Shown in pieces: positions 15,106 through 21,266 of a stretch of 24,898 nt of DNA (its first letter is position 1; every line of letters starts with the position of its first letter). Under the pieces are notes generated by a model. That model saw nothing but the letters and a program-made list of their open reading frames with translations, searched no databases and was not told where the DNA came from. Source of the DNA: an uncultured Butyricicoccus sp. (GTDB lineage Bacteria > Bacillota > Clostridia > Oscillospirales > Butyricicoccaceae); the NCBI GenBank assembly GCA_900547195.1, contig URFQ01000035.1:1-24898 (forward strand), given 5' to 3'. A program made the position numbers and the translations under genes.

Positions 15106-15852
15106 ATGGATTTCAATGCTTTGGTAGACGAGATCGTCGCCCGGGTGGCCGCCAAGATGGAGGCTGCGGGAGACGAAGCCTGCCCGTGCGGGGAGGCCGG
15201 CGACGGCAAACCCGGCCTGCTTATTTTGACGCAGGAGCATGGCAGCGTCTGCCATTCCATGCTGGAAAGCCCGCGGCTGCTGGAATATTACCGCACCGAC
15301 TGCGCGCTCATGAAGGAATATGACTGCGAAATGGCCGATTATGAGGCTGTGATCCTGTTTGACCTGACCGTGGACGCGTTGACGCGGCTGGCCGGCGGCG
15401 TGTGCGATACGCCGTTTACCGCGCTCGCGCAGAAGGCGATCCTGCTCGGCAAAAAGATTTTTGTGCCGCAGGAAGCCGTTGAGCTGTTCCAGTATGCAGA
15501 AACCGCTCCATCCGCCTACTATCAGATGCTGCTCGACAAGCTGACGCTGCTGAAACAATCCGGCGTCGTCGTTTGCCCGGCGGCTGGCCTGGAAGACGCA
15601 ATCCTTTCAGGCGAAGGCATGGCCGTATGTATGCCGGCTGCTCCGGCGGCAGCGCCCGAACCGACAGAGGCGGAAGCGTCTGTGGCAGGGGGGCGCGAGG
15701 AGACTCTGACCAAGCGGATCATCACCGAACGCGACATCGCGGCCGTGTATGACCGCGACCTCGCGGTTGTCCATGTTGGCCCGAAGTCGATCCTCACCGA
15801 TCTGGCGCGTGAATATGCGGCCAATCGCGGCGTGAAAGTAGTGAAAGACTAA
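15106..15852 (+). CDS. BMC-associated Eut protein of unknown function carrying a EutQ-like N-terminal module at its C-terminus
   Basis: A 248-residue protein resembling the uncharacterised Eut-locus family of Firmicutes (TIGR02536-like, from memory). Residues 1-20 (MDFNALVDEIVARVAAKMEA) form an amphipathic encapsulation-type helix. Residues ~35-185 form an alpha/beta domain (LLILTQEHG, AVILFDLTVDAL, AILLGKKIFVPQEAV) resembling a flavoprotein-like fold. A Pro/Ala linker leads to residues ~200-248 (TKRIITERDIAAVYDRD, then ILTDLAREYAANRGVKVV). These match the N-terminal module of enteric EutQ (KKLITANDIRAAHARGE, then TPEAREVAELLGF). The start at 15106 has AAAGGAGG upstream; an earlier TTG at 15067 overlaps eutJ. 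Confidence 0.75.
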   Translation: MDFNALVDEIVARVAAKMEAAGDEACPCGEAGDGKPGLLILTQEHGSVCHSMLESPRLLEYYRTDCALMKEYDCEMADYEAVILFDLTVDALTRLAGGVCDTPFTALAQKAILLGKKIFVPQEAVELFQYAETAPSAYYQMLLDKLTLLKQSGVVVCPAAGLEDAILSGEGMAVCMPAAPAAAPEPTEAEASVAGGREETLTKRIITERDIAAVYDRDLAVVHVGPKSILTDLAREYAANRGVKVVKD

Positions 15853-15867
15853 TTTTAGGTTTTCCGG

Positions 15868-15891
15868 CCCTGCGGCGCGCCGCGCCGCGGG
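15868..15891 (+). other. Intercistronic GC-rich hairpin before eutN
   Basis: GCGGCGC (15872-15878) and GCGCCGC (15882-15888) enclose a 3-nt loop, with flanking C/G pairs extending the stem. Only weak T-richness follows, so full termination is unlikely. It lies 33 nt before eutN and may lower or set readthrough into the minor vertex-protein gene. Confidence 0.5.
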
Positions 15892-15924
15892 ACTGGGTTT
15901 CCCTGGCAAAGCAGGTGGAGAACA

Positions 15925-16209
15925 ATGAGAGTTGCAAAAGTCATCGGCAATATCTGGTCGACGCGCAAGGAAGAGAAGCTCAGCGGTTACAAGCTGCTGA
16001 TCGTCCAGCCGATCAATATCCTGGACGGTACGCTCGACAAAGCGCCGGTCGTGGCCGCCGATACCATTGGAGCCGGCGTGGGCGAAACCGTCCTCATCGT
16101 TGGCGGCAGCTCGGCGCGCAGCGCGGCGGGCGATATGAGCGTCCCGGTTGACGCCACGGTGGTCGGCATCGTGGACGATCAGGAGATCGATCCGGGCGTG
16201 CTGCAATAA
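15925..16209 (+). CDS. eutN: Pentameric vertex shell protein EutN (BMC-P)
   Basis: A 94-residue EutN/CcmL-family protein that caps compartment vertices as pentamers. Hallmarks are the N-terminal MRVAKVIGNIWSTRKEEKL, the central DTIGAGVGETVLIVGGSSAR and the C-terminal PVDATVVGIVDDQEI, aligning along the whole length with enteric EutN. GGTGGAG lies 6 nt upstream. It precedes the PduS-like gene by 15 nt. Confidence 0.95.
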   Translation: MRVAKVIGNIWSTRKEEKLSGYKLLIVQPINILDGTLDKAPVVAADTIGAGVGETVLIVGGSSARSAAGDMSVPVDATVVGIVDDQEIDPGVLQ

Positions 16210-16224
16210 GGTGGTGAAAGCAGA

Positions 16225-17583
16225 ATGAATCTGATCGAAGCGGTCAAGGCCGCGGGTATCGTTGGCGCGGGCGGCGCGGGTTTTCCAACCCATGTCAAGC
16301 TGAATACGAAAGCCGAATGGTTTATCGTGAACGCAGCCGAGTGTGAGCCGCTGATCGAGACCGACAAATACCTGTGCCGCACCTATGCCGACCACATTGT
16401 GGCCGCGGCGACGGCGGTGGCCGCCCATCTGGGCGCGGCGCATACCGTAATTGCGCTGAAACGTAAATACGAACCCGAAATCGCGGCCTTGCAGGCGGCG
16501 ATTGACAAAGCGGGCGCGGCGATCAAGCTTTTCCCAATGGAAACCTTTTATCCTGCGGGCGACGAGCAAACCATGGTGCAGCTGGTCACCGGCAAGACCG
16601 TGCCCGAGCGCGGCCTGCCGATCGACGTGGGTGCGGTCGTGGACAACGTCGGCACGCTCCTGAACATTTACGGCGCGCTGACCAAGGGCACGGGCGTACA
16701 TACCAAGTTCCTGAGCGTCACCGGCGAGGTGCGCGAGCCGGTTATGCTGCATGTGCCGATCGGCACCCCGATCACCGAATGCATTGAGGCCGCAAAACCG
16801 AACCTCCGCGATTACGCGGTCATCCTCGGCGGGCCGATGATGGGCAAGGTGGTGGTCGATCCGGAGGCAATCCGGGCGGCAGTGGTCACCAAAACGACCG
16901 GCAACCTGCTCGTGCTGCCGCGCGACCATTATTTGATCACCCGCGCGCAACGGCCGATTGAGCGCATTGCGGCGCAGGCGCGTTCCGCATGCATCCAGTG
17001 CCGTATGTGCACCGACCTGTGCCCGCGTTACCTGATCGGCCATCAGATCCGGCCGAACCTCGTGATGCGCAACCTGTACCGGGAGAAGTTCATCCAGGAC
17101 GATGGCGAGTTTCTCCGTGCGTTCGGCGATGCAGCGAATTGCTGCTCGTGCGGCGTGTGTGAAATGTTCGCCTGTCCGATGGGGCTCTCCCCGCGCAAGG
17201 TCAATGAGTATATGAAGGTGCAGCTGCGGGAACGCGGCATCCAGGTGCCCCGCAATATGGTTTGTGAGGCGCAGGAGGATATCAACCTGCACCGCATCCC
17301 AACCGGCCGCCTGGTCACCCGGCTGGGTCTTGCAGAGTATTATGGCAAGCACGCGCACGAATGCCTGGAGCTGGAGCCGGAAACGGTGTTTGTCCCGTTC
17401 TCCCAGCACATCGGCAAACCGGCCGTGCCGGTCAAAAACGCCGGCGACGCGGTGGAGGCGGGCGAACTGCTCGCGGCAGCGGCTGAAGGCGGCCTGTCTG
17501 CCAACATCCACGCCAGCATTACCGGCGTGATTACGGAAATTACCCCGGCTGGGGCACGTATTGCCCGCCGGAAGGAGGGATAA
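16225..17583 (+). CDS. PduS-like/RnfC-like iron-sulfur flavoprotein (SLBB domain)
   Basis: A 452-residue homologue of PduS, a flavin and iron-sulfur cobalamin reductase, and of RnfC. The N-terminal Rnf-C-like FMN/NADH domain starts IVGAGGAGFPTHVKLNTKAEWFIVNAAEC-type (in pieces, GAGGAGFPTHVKL and NAAECEPLI). An SLBB domain lies near 165-235. Two [4Fe-4S] sites are Cys256/259/262/266 (CIQCRMCTDLCP) and Cys306 or 307/309/312/317. The C-terminus is a barrel-sandwich domain. It probably reduces cob(II)alamin for EutT or passes electrons across the shell. It abuts the PduT-like gene. Confidence 0.88.
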   Translation: MNLIEAVKAAGIVGAGGAGFPTHVKLNTKAEWFIVNAAECEPLIETDKYLCRTYADHIVAAATAVAAHLGAAHTVIALKRKYEPEIAALQAAIDKAGAAIKLFPMETFYPAGDEQTMVQLVTGKTVPERGLPIDVGAVVDNVGTLLNIYGALTKGTGVHTKFLSVTGEVREPVMLHVPIGTPITECIEAAKPNLRDYAVILGGPMMGKVVVDPEAIRAAVVTKTTGNLLVLPRDHYLITRAQRPIERIAAQARSACIQCRMCTDLCPRYLIGHQIRPNLVMRNLYREKFIQDDGEFLRAFGDAANCCSCGVCEMFACPMGLSPRKVNEYMKVQLRERGIQVPRNMVCEAQEDINLHRIPTGRLVTRLGLAEYYGKHAHECLELEPETVFVPFSQHIGKPAVPVKNAGDAVEAGELLAAAAEGGLSANIHASITGVITEITPAGARIARRKEG

Positions 17584-17586
17584 ATA

Positions 17587-18126
17587 GTGGCACTTGCAAT
17601 CGGCATGATCGAACTCAACAGCATTGCCCGCGGCATTGACACTTGTGACTATATGGTAAAGGCCGCACAGGTCGAGCTGCTCCGAGCGTCCACTGTTTGC
17701 CCGGGTAAGTACATCATTATCGTGGCAGGCGACACGGGTGACGTCCGCGCGTCGATGACCGAGGGCCGCAAGCGCGGCGCCCAGTTCGTTGTCGACGAGC
17801 TGATGATCCCGAACATCCATGAGCAGCTGATCCCCGCGATTTCAATGACCAATCAGGTCGAGACCCGCGGCGCGGTGGGCGTGCTGGAGTTCTATTCGAT
17901 CGCCTCCGCGATTACCGCGGCGGATGTGGCGGCCAAGGCGGCCAACATCACGCTCATCGAAGTGCGTACCGGCTACGCCATCGGCGGCAAGGGCTTTGTG
18001 ACCCTGACCGGCGACGTTGGTGCGGTGCGCGCAGCAGTCGAAGCGGCGTCAAGAGACGCAGAGCTTCTGGTCGGTACGACGGTCATCCCGCGCCCGGCCA
18101 AGCAGCTGTTTGACGCGCTGCTTTGA
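17587..18126 (+). CDS. PduT-like tandem BMC shell protein with iron-sulfur cysteine (BMC-T)
   Basis: A 179-residue trimeric shell protein with two BMC domains (1-90, 91-179). It aligns with PduT: AIGMIELNSIARGIDTCDYM at the N-terminus, then GAVGVLEFYSIASAITAADV. Cys38 in STVCPGKYII corresponds to the PduT cysteine that holds a [4Fe-4S] cluster in the central pore, so electron transfer through the shell is likely, with the neighbouring PduS-like protein as partner. The start is GTG at 17587; AAGGAGGGA overlaps the preceding stop codon, indicating translational coupling. Confidence 0.9.
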   Translation: MALAIGMIELNSIARGIDTCDYMVKAAQVELLRASTVCPGKYIIIVAGDTGDVRASMTEGRKRGAQFVVDELMIPNIHEQLIPAISMTNQVETRGAVGVLEFYSIASAITAADVAAKAANITLIEVRTGYAIGGKGFVTLTGDVGAVRAAVEAASRDAELLVGTTVIPRPAKQLFDALL

Positions 18127-18137
18127 CCAATAAGGGG

Positions 18138-18162
18138 GGAACAGGAACGCTGTTCCGTTTTA
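18138..18162 (+). other. Intercistronic hairpin before eutH
   Basis: GGAACAG (18138-18144) pairs with CTGTTCC (18150-18156), loop GAACG, followed by GTTTTA. It could act as a weak terminator lowering eutH transcription or as a processing element. It lies 31 nt before the eutH start. Confidence 0.5.
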
Positions 18163-18193
18163 TGCATCCACAGATAAAAGAGGAGGATAGCAA

Positions 18194-19381
18194 ATGAGCG
18201 TTTTTACTGAAAGCTTGCAGGCTTGGATATCCGGGCTGTCCATCAACTCGGTCATCATGATGATCATGATGATCTTCATGCTGGTCGGTGCGGTCGATAA
18301 GATTATGGGCAACAAGTTCGGCTACGGCGAGCAGTTCGACGAAGGCTTCAACGCGATCGGCCCTCTGGCCGCCGCTATGGCCGGTGTCGTTGCAGCGGCT
18401 CCTGTACTGGCGACCATCCTTGGGCCCATTCTGAAGCCTCTCTACACTGCGATCGGTGCAGATGCCTCCATGTTTGCGACCACGCTGCTCGCGTGCGACA
18501 TGGGCGGTTACCCGCTGGCTATGCAGCTGGCTGCCGACGAATCCATCGGCAACTTTGCGGGCCTGATTCTGGGCACCATGATGGGCCCAACCATTGTATT
18601 CACCATCCCGGTCGCGCTGGGCATCATGAAGAAGGAAGACCGCCCGTATCTCGGCGCTGGTATCCTTGCAGGTTTGATTACTGTCCCGATCGGCTGTATC
18701 GTTGGCGGCCTGGTCATGAACATGACTCCCTATAAGATCAGCATCGGCCGTATCCTCATCAACCTGGTCCCGGTTATCGTAATCGCCGGCCTGATCGTTA
18801 TCGGCCTGTGGTTTGCCCCGTCCAAGATGATCTCCGGTTTTAACGTATTCGGCGCGGGCGTTACCATCGTTATCACGATTTTCACCGCCATTGCAGTATT
18901 CGAATACCAGACCGGTATCATGTTCCCACTGCTCGACGTCATGGTTCTGCCCGATGCAGACGGCGTCGTTCCGCTTGAGTCTGGTCTTCTGGTCTGCGGC
19001 CAGATTGGTATCGTACTGATCGGCGCGTTCCCGATGGTCAAATGGATCACCAACACCTTCGGCGGCCCGCTGAACAAGCTCGGCGCGGCTCTGGGTATGA
19101 ACGACAAGGGTTCTGCCGGTATGGTAGCGAACCTTGCGAACAACATCGCAATGTTCAACATCCTGCATGAGATGAACCCGAAGGGCAAGCTGCTCAACAT
19201 CGCGTTCGCAGTATCCGCAGCTTTCGTATTCGGCGACCACCTTGGCTTCACCGCCGGCGTAAACAAGGAAATGATCTTCCCTGTTATCGTTGGTAAGCTG
19301 GTAGCCGGTATCACCGCTGTTATTCTGGCGAATCTCCTCGCCCCGAAGCTGCTGAGCAAGATTGACGCAGCAAGCAAATAA
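18194..19381 (+). CDS. eutH: Ethanolamine transporter EutH
   Basis: A 395-residue polytopic membrane protein of the EutH family, importing ethanolamine across the cytoplasmic membrane. About ten to eleven hydrophobic helices are visible, starting at NSVIMMIMMIFMLVGAV. Typical motifs include KIMGNKFGYGEQFDEGFNAIGPLA, LLACDMGGYPLAMQLA, GTMMGPTIVFTIPVALG and FGDHLGFTAGVNKEM. GAGGAGGATAGC precedes the ATG. Codon use is biased as in eutB. It is preceded by a possible weak terminator and followed by eutQ after 17 nt. Confidence 0.94.
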   Translation: MSVFTESLQAWISGLSINSVIMMIMMIFMLVGAVDKIMGNKFGYGEQFDEGFNAIGPLAAAMAGVVAAAPVLATILGPILKPLYTAIGADASMFATTLLACDMGGYPLAMQLAADESIGNFAGLILGTMMGPTIVFTIPVALGIMKKEDRPYLGAGILAGLITVPIGCIVGGLVMNMTPYKISIGRILINLVPVIVIAGLIVIGLWFAPSKMISGFNVFGAGVTIVITIFTAIAVFEYQTGIMFPLLDVMVLPDADGVVPLESGLLVCGQIGIVLIGAFPMVKWITNTFGGPLNKLGAALGMNDKGSAGMVANLANNIAMFNILHEMNPKGKLLNIAFAVSAAFVFGDHLGFTAGVNKEMIFPVIVGKLVAGITAVILANLLAPKLLSKIDAASK

Positions 19382-19398
19382 GAAAGGTTTGTGGCCTT

Positions 19399-19836
19399 AT
19401 GAACATTAGTGAAGCTTTACTCCGTGAAATTGTGGAAAAGGTGCTTGCAGAGACCGTTTCAGGCGGGCCCGGCTTTGAAAAGCAGGTGGATCCGAGCGGG
19501 ATCATCGGCATCAAGACCAGCACGGTTCCGCTCGAACCCTTCGAGGGCCGTTCGGACGTGATGCTGAAGGACGTGACCACGCTTGAGGAAGCGCCGCGCA
19601 TGGGCTGCGGCATTATGGAGCTGAAGGACGGCGCGAGCTTTGAGTGGACGTTGACCTATGACGAGTATGACATCGTTTTGGAAGGAAATCTGGAAATCGA
19701 GATTGACGGCCGCATTGTAAAGGGCGGAGTCGGCGATATCATCTACATCCCAAAGGGGAGCCACATCCATTTCCAGACCCCCGACCACGCAAAATACGTT
19801 TATACGGTCTACCCGGCAAACTGGCAGGAGGGCTAA
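19399..19836 (+). CDS. eutQ: Truncated-form EutQ (cupin domain only)
   Basis: A 145-residue cupin-fold protein aligned to the C-terminal two-thirds of EutQ: FEWTLTYDEYDIVLEGNLEI, GDIIYIPKGSHIHFQTP and YTVYPANWQEG match the enteric ending. EutQ of Salmonella has been reported to have acetate kinase activity. The N-terminal ~70-residue module of enteric EutQ is absent here and appears on the 15106-15852 product. Residues 1-18 (MNISEALLREIVEKVLAE) form an amphipathic encapsulation-type helix. AAAGG lies about 11 nt before the ATG. It is the last eut gene. Confidence 0.88.
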   Translation: MNISEALLREIVEKVLAETVSGGPGFEKQVDPSGIIGIKTSTVPLEPFEGRSDVMLKDVTTLEEAPRMGCGIMELKDGASFEWTLTYDEYDIVLEGNLEIEIDGRIVKGGVGDIIYIPKGSHIHFQTPDHAKYVYTVYPANWQEG

Positions 19837-19850
19837 TCACCTTTGTCCCT

Positions 19851-19890
19851 GCGGCGCCGCCGTCTTCCCAGGCGGCGCGCGGGGAATCTC
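19851..19890 (+). terminator. Possible end-of-operon hairpin after eutQ
   Basis: GCGCCGCC (19854-19861) pairs with GGCGGCGC (19871-19878) around a 9-nt loop, with extra outer pairs possible. The following T-tract is poor (TCTCCTGTTTT). It lies 15 nt after the eutQ stop and is the best candidate for the operon end before the later terminator at 20036. Confidence 0.4.
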
Positions 19891-19900
19891 CTGTTTTGCC

Positions 19901-20064
19901 CAGCGCCAACGGTGGGTTCAAAAAGATGGGCTTTCGCCTGGCGCTGAAAGTGGGATGCCTGTACGGATTGAACGCACGTAAGACTTTTCCGGTGTGGAAA
20001 AGGTGCAAAAATGGCTGCCACGTGCGGCTTATTTGCTGTACCATCTTCCGGGTACAGTTTTTTT
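19901..20064 (+). promoter_or_regulatory. Structured leader with attenuator terminator before DUF2284 gene
   Basis: A 164-nt non-coding stretch. It holds CAGCGCCA (19901-19908) paired with TGGCGCTG (19939-19946), then a hairpin CTTTTCC/GGAAAAG near 19984-20001, then a strong terminator: CTGTACC (20036-20042), loop, GGTACAG (20051-20057), and seven T (20058-20064). An earlier copy of CCTGTAC (19958-19964) could pair with GTACAG instead, giving an antiterminated fold. I do not recognise a known riboswitch class. Confidence 0.45.
20036..20064 (+). terminator. Rho-independent terminator before the DUF2284 gene
   Basis: Seven-base-pair perfect stem, 8-nt loop and a T7 tract. It may end the eut transcript or attenuate the next gene, whose start is 61 nt further on. 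Confidence 0.75.
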
Positions 20065-20124
20065 GTTTGGCTGGGGAACACGGGGCAGGCCCGAAAAGCA
20101 GGTGGAAGAAAGGCGGAAGACAGG

Positions 20125-20676
20125 ATGGAATATCGGACAGAGGTGTGCGTGCGTGAGATTTCGGCCGCACGTCTGTTGGAAACCTATTATGACCCCGTGG
20201 CCTTCCATACGTGCTGCTGTGGATGCCCGGATTATAACAAGCGTTGGTCATGCCCGCCGGGCGCACCGGATACCAGGGAGTTTTTTGCGGAATTTTCCCG
20301 CGTATACCTCATTGGGGTAAAAGTCGTGTACTCGGAAGCCTGCCGCCGGGCTTCGCAGCAGCCCGGACTGCTTGAACCGATCCGGCAGCGTACCTATGGA
20401 CAGGTGAAAAAAACGATCCATGAGCTGCAATTGCAGCTGGAGGGGCGACATCCGGGGACGACCAGTATTGCAGCCGGCCGTTGTGAGCAATGCGAAATCT
20501 GCACCCGCTTCGGGGGGAGGCTATGCAGAAAGCCGCATCGCATGCGCTATTCTTTTTCAGCGTTTTGTTTTGATTTGGGCAGGATTGCGGAAAAGGAGCT
20601 GCATATGCCGCTTTTGTGGAGCAGCAGCGGACTGCCGGAATACAACGTCGCCATTGCGGCGCTGCTTGTCCCGTAA
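20125..20676 (+). CDS. DUF2284 family Cys-rich predicted metal-binding protein
   Basis: A 183-residue protein with the DUF2284 pattern: an N-terminal cluster CCCGCPDYNKRWSCPPG (about residues 30-46), then RCEQCEICTRFGGRLCRKPH (about 118-138) and a closing FCFDLGRIAEKELHMPL. The spaced cysteines suggest iron-sulfur or other metal binding. The biochemical function of the family is not known to me. The start is at 20125, about 8 nt after AAGGCGG; upstream in-frame codons overlap the terminator and are unlikely to be translated. It is not clearly part of the eut operon. Confidence 0.78.
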   Translation: MEYRTEVCVREISAARLLETYYDPVAFHTCCCGCPDYNKRWSCPPGAPDTREFFAEFSRVYLIGVKVVYSEACRRASQQPGLLEPIRQRTYGQVKKTIHELQLQLEGRHPGTTSIAAGRCEQCEICTRFGGRLCRKPHRMRYSFSAFCFDLGRIAEKELHMPLLWSSSGLPEYNVAIAALLVP

Positions 20677-20769
20677 GACCCGTTCTAAACAACAGAGGTA
20701 AGGCTTTGGGCAAGGTCCGGCAAGAGAAAGTATTGAAAAAAGACATGCTGCTTCCTGAGGGAACTGAGT

Positions 20770-20804
20770 AAAAAAGAACGCCAACCGCATTGGCGTTCTT
20801 TTTT
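20770..20804. terminator. Strong bidirectional terminator
   Basis: GAACGCCAA (20776-20784) pairs perfectly with TTGGCGTTC (20790-20798), 5-nt loop. Six A flank it on the left and six T on the right, so it can stop transcripts from both strands. It ends the DUF2284 transcript. Confidence 0.9.
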
Positions 20805-20825
20805 ATACTTCTCCAACATCGAAAT

Positions 20826-21076
20826 TCCGTAAAACAAGTAGCGGGCGATTATGTATGGAAGGAGGGCGACGCGCTCGTTTTGGACTCGTCCATCGGCCAT
20901 ACGTATATCAACCGGCAAGACATGCTCCTTACCTTTAGCAGCGAGAGCCAACAGGGCAGCGATTTTCGCCCTTTTTAAGTATTCTTAACGAGTGGCACGC
21001 AAAAGCTATCCGCAAGAAAATCCGCGCAGCCATGCGGGCAAAGTGGAACTTCGAGCAGGCAAATGCCGTCCCGTGA
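20826..21076 (+). pseudogene. Coding-like remnant with a frameshift, family unknown
   Basis: One frame reads SVKQVAGDYVWKEGDALVLD, then SSIGHTYINRQDMLLTFSSE, and stops at 20978. A second frame, open across that point, reads ILNEWHAKAIRKKIRAAMR, then AKWNFEQANAVP, and stops at 21076. The two join at a CCCTTTTTAAG homopolymer, as one frameshift would produce. There is no start codon with a ribosome site, and the 5' end is cut by the terminator. Composition looks protein-like, but I do not recognise the family. It could also be chance. Confidence 0.3.
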
Positions 21077-21266
21077 AACAAGCGAAATGGCAAGGTTTAT
21101 TCTCTGGGCTGCTGTACTTTGCCGGCTGTGGAAGTAAGCTTTGCTTTACGCTTGGCAAAAACATGACGCCGCAGTAAGATTGCCGCCGCGGCTCCCGGCC
21201 CGAAAGCAGCACTGGCGACTCCGCAATGCACCTATGGGTGCGCGCCTTTTGCCTACCCTGCGTTTT
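21077..21266. other. Intergenic stretch, nothing recognised
   Basis: The region between the remnant and the ppk stop codon. No convincing ORF, terminator with T-run or repeat was seen; no clear terminator for the leftward ppk is visible here. Confidence 0.4.

Noticed and set aside
15607..17820. Long minus-strand open frame opposite eutN, PduS-like and PduT-like genes
   Set aside because: Same reason: an antisense shadow with low-complexity His/Arg/Asp composition and no recognisable domain.
20992..21177. 61-codon + strand ORF after the remnant
   Set aside because: No ribosome site, no recognisable pattern; it overlaps the more protein-like frame of the remnant.
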